Shown here: positions 60,291-64,000 of the stretch, piece by piece
How positions within the stretch are numbered: the stretch's first letter is position 1
Layout of the letters: every line of letters starts with the position of its first letter
Assembly (NCBI GenBank): GCA_017562135.1
Contig: QEYB01000967.1
Span: 1 to 64,000 of the forward strand
Source of the DNA: Dipylidium caninum
Lineage: Eukaryota > Platyhelminthes > Cestoda > Cyclophyllidea > Dipylidiidae
Reading direction: 5' to 3'
DNA length: 64,000 nucleotides
The notes under the pieces: model-generated
Seen by the model: the letters and a program-made list of their open reading frames with translations, nothing else
The model's database searches: none
Told to the model about the DNA's origin: nothing
Translations under genes and position numbers: made by a program

Positions 60291-62204
60291 TTAGCCACAA
60301 GCAGCGCGACAGTAAGCCCTTGCATCTCTGTGTAGGAGGCTTCTTCAGCTCAAGAGTATCCCAGTCAATTCCTCCGGTCTCGACCACTGGAAAGCATCAG
60401 GCACTGCCTGATTTTGGGGTGCAATATTGCCGAATGGCTATTCAAACGAGCTGACGGCGTATACGGCTGAGGTGGGGGCCCACAGACGAACGGGCGCACG
60501 GTCATTCAACCGTCAAGAAGATGTCACCTTGGCTCAGCAGATTAGGGTGTGACCCTCCTACGCAACCCACTTCTCACCCTTTCCGAGTGGGTCTCCGGTC
60601 TCACTACACTGCTGACGAGGCCGCGTGACTTGCCTTCCTCTGCCGCAGCCAGGTTGACACACATTCACGTCACTGTCGAGGGCGTAGCGGTCGCAGTTTG
60701 GGGGATGACATGTCGGCGAAAGGTAGAGGCTCCTCCTTCCAGCGTCTTGAAATGTAAACTGGAGCCAGCTCCTCCTTCCTCGCTCCATCCGATGCGCTCA
60801 ATCTCGACAAGTCGCGTGTCAGAACAAGAGGTGAGATTCAATGGCCAACGTGAGCCTCCACCAACTCCACAGCTTCCAAGCCTCACCTTGTCGTCATAAT
60901 GCTTTGCGCCACACCGCAGTATAAGGCATGGCAAATGGTGCGGAGGATGTTTGAAGGAGGCTATACTTGGCTACGCCTTTGTTGGAGGCTGAGCGGACAA
61001 CAGGCAACGATTGAAACGCAATTTGTAATGCGCTGCGATGGTTGCCTGATACCGGTCAAAACTTCTCATGGTCTTAATACCACTTGCCACCTCAACTTTA
61101 CAAATGATATGAACGAACATCCGTCCAATCGTTCCTCTATTCGACTCCATTTGTTATTTGGGTCAGTGAAGACACATTGCTGCTTGTAAGGCGACTTCAC
61201 CTCATTGCAGTCGTGAACTTTTCCAAAATTCCTGTCAGTCCAATGCGAGTGGATTGCCGGCTTGCAGGAAGTCGGCGCTGATTCCAATGCAAAATGTCAA
61301 TGCCATGTTGAAAGTGACCACCGAGTTGATTGAGAAAATTGGATGGCGACATTGCCGAAGGTATACAAGCCAGGCCAGGCGAGAGACAGAATTCTGGCCA
61401 AGTGCCCAAGTGACCGTAGCATCAGACTTTGATTTTTCGCATGGCATCGTGTCCTTGCGACCAGAATGGTCTTATTCGAATGCAATCACGGACCACATAG
61501 ATTGCGCTCTCACTACTCACTTATCCATTCATCGAGAAATGTGCGCTTAAACTTGGTGGTGAGACAATAGAGTGGATTTGTGCGAGGATCCACAGTCAAA
61601 GTGTGTGCACCAGTTTAGACCCCGGCATGGAAAAGGTGGATTTACTTCAGAGGCAGTCGAATCTTGCGGACATGTGCAACAACCCCACTGCCACAGGCCA
61701 ACCGAGGAGATGGTGGCGCACATCCGTGACCACCCATGAACCGAAGAGCTGTTTATCGAGAACGGAGAGCAAATGCCAATGGCTCGAGATGGCTCATGCG
61801 GGACTCTCAATGTTGCAAGGTAATCCCAAAGTGCGCCAATGAGAGAGTGGGGTGGCACGACCCAAGGGGAGCCACCACATCGTGTTATTAAAACAGCACC
61901 TTCAAATCGGACGTGGGAATGTGCTGAAGTCCCACACCAACGCCGTGAGCTTCTGTACGCGAGGTAGACACTCAGTCACAAGGGCATCGAATAAGCTTTA
62001 GCGATCAAAGGCGACAAGCTAACAAATCGTCAGAAGGAAGGGATTAGATGGTCGGCCCAGGGAAAACCGTGCGTCCACATACAGTGGCCGAGCGATGCAG
62101 ATAGGCGGTAAGAATTAGCTGATAATGCATATTTGCAGCTGGGGACATGTCCTACATAGGGAAGCGTGGGCTTACACGTGTAATGGTTTTAACCAGTTAT
62201 GTGT
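60291..62204. other. Unassigned sequence
   Basis: I see no supported gene or repeat in this stretch. Confidence 0.3.
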
Positions 62205-62314
62205 TTGGTTTCGTAGTTTGCTAGGCCTTCGGGGAGGAGGGCAGAAACCAGGCAACAAAGTTGTAGGTTTATTGGCATCGCCGGCAGAGGCAGGGGCAGG
62301 GTCTGCATGCGGTC

Positions 62315-62388
62315 GCGCTTGTGGTGCAGCGGCATCAGGCCCGCAATGCAAGCATGCGACTCGGGTTCGAACCCCGTTCGGGTGCGCA
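62315..62388 (+). ncRNA. tRNA-like sequence with intact box B (possible SINE head)
   Basis: A box A-like TGGTGCAGCGG at 62322-62332 is followed by a perfect box B GGTTCGAACCC at 62364-62374, at the spacing of a tRNA gene. The T arm pairs well (CGGG/CCCG around TTCGAAC). The D stem and anticodon stem are incomplete, and the acceptor pairs only if shifted (GCGC/GCGC). So pol III control elements are present but a functional tRNA is unlikely. The nearby sequence at 62205-62250 is repeated at 60.2 kb, which suggests a tRNA-derived SINE. Confidence 0.5.
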
Positions 62389-63149
62389 AAAGCGACACCA
62401 AGAGACTTGCTAGTGACGAAAAGTCAAAATTTGCCCCACATTCCTTAGAATTTGTGGGGATGGGACCGCAATTCACCGCAGAGCAATTGGCACATCGCCA
62501 GCGGCACAGGACATTCGACTCTGTGACGAACTCTTCCGTCTACCGGGCTAAAAAGTTTCGTAGCATTGTCGAATTTCTCTGCCGACGGCTAGTGCCCAAT
62601 ATCTCTTCGCTGGTTTGTGGGTGACTACCACTTCCCATCGTTTCCTATCGCGGAGAGGAGTCAATTTTGGAACGTGGTATGTGGTGCATTGCGGCGAGAA
62701 GTTGGGGTTGGAAGCAGTGCAGTTCGGAGCGAACAACGATGGTTCATAGCTCTCGTCCTCAGTTTCGACATCCAACTTGCCACGACGAGACAGGGGGGTG
62801 TGGGATGTCAGGCGGGATGGTGGGTGGGAGGGGTGGGTTTGGCGAGGGTGGCGGGACGACAAATGGCTGGGACTCTTTCCCTAAGCTTCTTCTCCTGTAC
62901 CTTCAAAGTAGAGGCGATGACTATTATGTGTTGTGATCCCCTTTTCGAGACTTGAATCTACTCCTTCCTGGTCTGAGGCAATCCTCTACTTCTTGTCAAC
63001 TCGAACACCTCAGACGAGCTCGACACTCGACGTGACGCCCTCTGCACTGCTAAGTAAGGCCGTTGTCAGACCTTTGCACGTGATGGGGATGCTTGCCTGC
63101 CTTATGAATGAGATGAGTGGTAGGCGGGAGGCGAAGGGAGATAATGAGT
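62389..63149. other. Unassigned sequence
   Basis: I see no supported gene in this stretch. Confidence 0.3.
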
Positions 63150-63905
63150 TTACACATCCATCGCTTTTTCTATAGTGAGTATGGGGTGGCGGGGGAGATG
63201 AGGAAGCTTTGCTGGTGGCAGGTCCTTAGCACCGTTGGTTGGAGAGTACGCATGCATATTAGGAAGGGCCAGTGAGAGGCGGAATAGATGCCAGCCAGAG
63301 GCCATGCCAACGCCAGTGGGTATGTGGAAATTTGGGAGGATGGGGAGGAGGGCAGTGAGCAGTGTTGTCGGCGGCGGGAGAGGCAGACAGGAGGCGCCGC
63401 CCAGCACACGACTCAGCTTCGAATTCCGCGACAGGTGCGTCATGTCGACGGGGTACGGAGAATGCCATAAATTGTCCCACGTTGGATGGACTATGAGTGG
63501 ACAAAGTCACATTCAAGTAAAACAAGATTGGGTTATCGGCGTGCGCCGAGTCCTTTTGCGGTGCGGTGCGGTGCGGTGCGGTGATTTCAATTGGTGAGGT
63601 GTGCCGCGGCGATGCTAGAAACAAGCCAAGAAAGTGGGCAAAGTGAGAAGAACGCCACTGTAGCCCGAGAAAAAAGAGCCAGTCGGCCTCCCTCACCCCG
63701 GAAGTTGCCAATGCTACCTCACGCGTCACCTGCCGTCTTTCAATTGTTCACGCTTGCCCACCCAAATTCTAATAAATGTGTAGCCACACATAGCCTCCTT
63801 CAAGCATCCGCCATGAAAACCGACATACGGTCTAATGACGAGAAATATTGAGGTTCGACTGCCGTGGAGTAAGTGGAGAACCACGTTGTTAGATGACTGT
63901 CACCT
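63150..63905 (-). repeat. Long inverted repeat R4, right arm
   Basis: It is the reverse complement of the left arm at 14866-15790. It carries a (GCGGT)n pentanucleotide run at 63559-63583 that the left arm lacks. The shared minus-strand frame reads MASGWHLFRLSLA and PTNGAKDLP. Confidence 0.65.
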
Positions 63906-63949
63906 CTTGTTCTGTCACACAATTTGCCAAAACAGGAGGGTTGGAGTGG

Positions 63950-64000
63950 GGTGGCGTGGCGTGGCGTGGCGTGGCGTGGCGTGGCGTGGCGTGGCGTGGC
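63950..64000 (+). repeat. (GTGGC)n pentanucleotide array, continues beyond the window
   Basis: At least ten perfect GTGGC units run to the last base. It starts about 45 bases after the end of the R4 right arm. The true length cannot be seen. Confidence 0.95.

Overview
The window looks like animal nuclear DNA, and a flatworm (tapeworm-like) genome is my best guess. The evidence is low coding density, short introns, many diverged interspersed repeats, several microsatellites and a metazoan-type 28S rRNA fragment. The flatworm assignment is an inference, not a proof. No bacterial-style operon, CRISPR array, phage or intact transposon is visible. Most open reading frames here are chance frames or frames inside repeats.

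Left part (1-26 kb): a mosaic of dispersed repeats. Three blocks, called R1, R2 and R3 here, lie in that order in one copy (about 1.0-4.9 kb) and recur as pieces in both orientations at 5.6-6.3, 9.7-10.4, 12, 18.3, 19.6-20.3 and 55.2-56.2 kb. R3 carries a conserved TATA-like box. A decayed 28S rRNA fragment lies at about 6.55-7.25 kb. A short coding-like fragment at 8.5 kb has a homologue at 13.3-13.5 kb. A second repeat family, R4, forms two inverted arms about 48 kb apart (14.9-15.8 and 63.2-63.9 kb).

Middle part (27-48.5 kb): the main content is a local, mixed-orientation cluster of one gene family, with six recognisable loci (A-F) and one small remnant (G). All five loci that keep their 5' end share one structure: a tiny first coding exon (four codons in A, B, C and F; apparently only the ATG in D), a 73-93 nt intron starting with GC and ending with AG, and one long second exon. 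The product is about 335 aa. It has an N-terminal F-box-like motif, as in substrate receptors of SCF ubiquitin ligases, and a C-terminal domain that resembles the P-loop-less GTPase-like domain of FBXO4. B (34.0-35.1 kb) and D (41.7-42.8 kb) are open; A, C, E and F are broken. Conserved blocks lie upstream, with a TATTTAAA-like box in A, C and D, and downstream in A, B and C. This is a birth-and-death gene cluster and the most interesting system in the window. Interleaved with it are two Ty3/gypsy-type integrase zinc-finger fragments and a duplicated cysteine-rich, lumenal-domain-like coding fragment.

Right part (48.5-64 kb): mostly unassigned sequence. It contains coding-like segments of unknown identity at 52.2-53.1 kb, a decayed seven-transmembrane receptor-like sequence at 54.1-54.95 kb (minus strand), another R1 copy, a tRNA-like (possible SINE) sequence at 62.3 kb, the second R4 arm and a GTGGC pentanucleotide array running off the window end.
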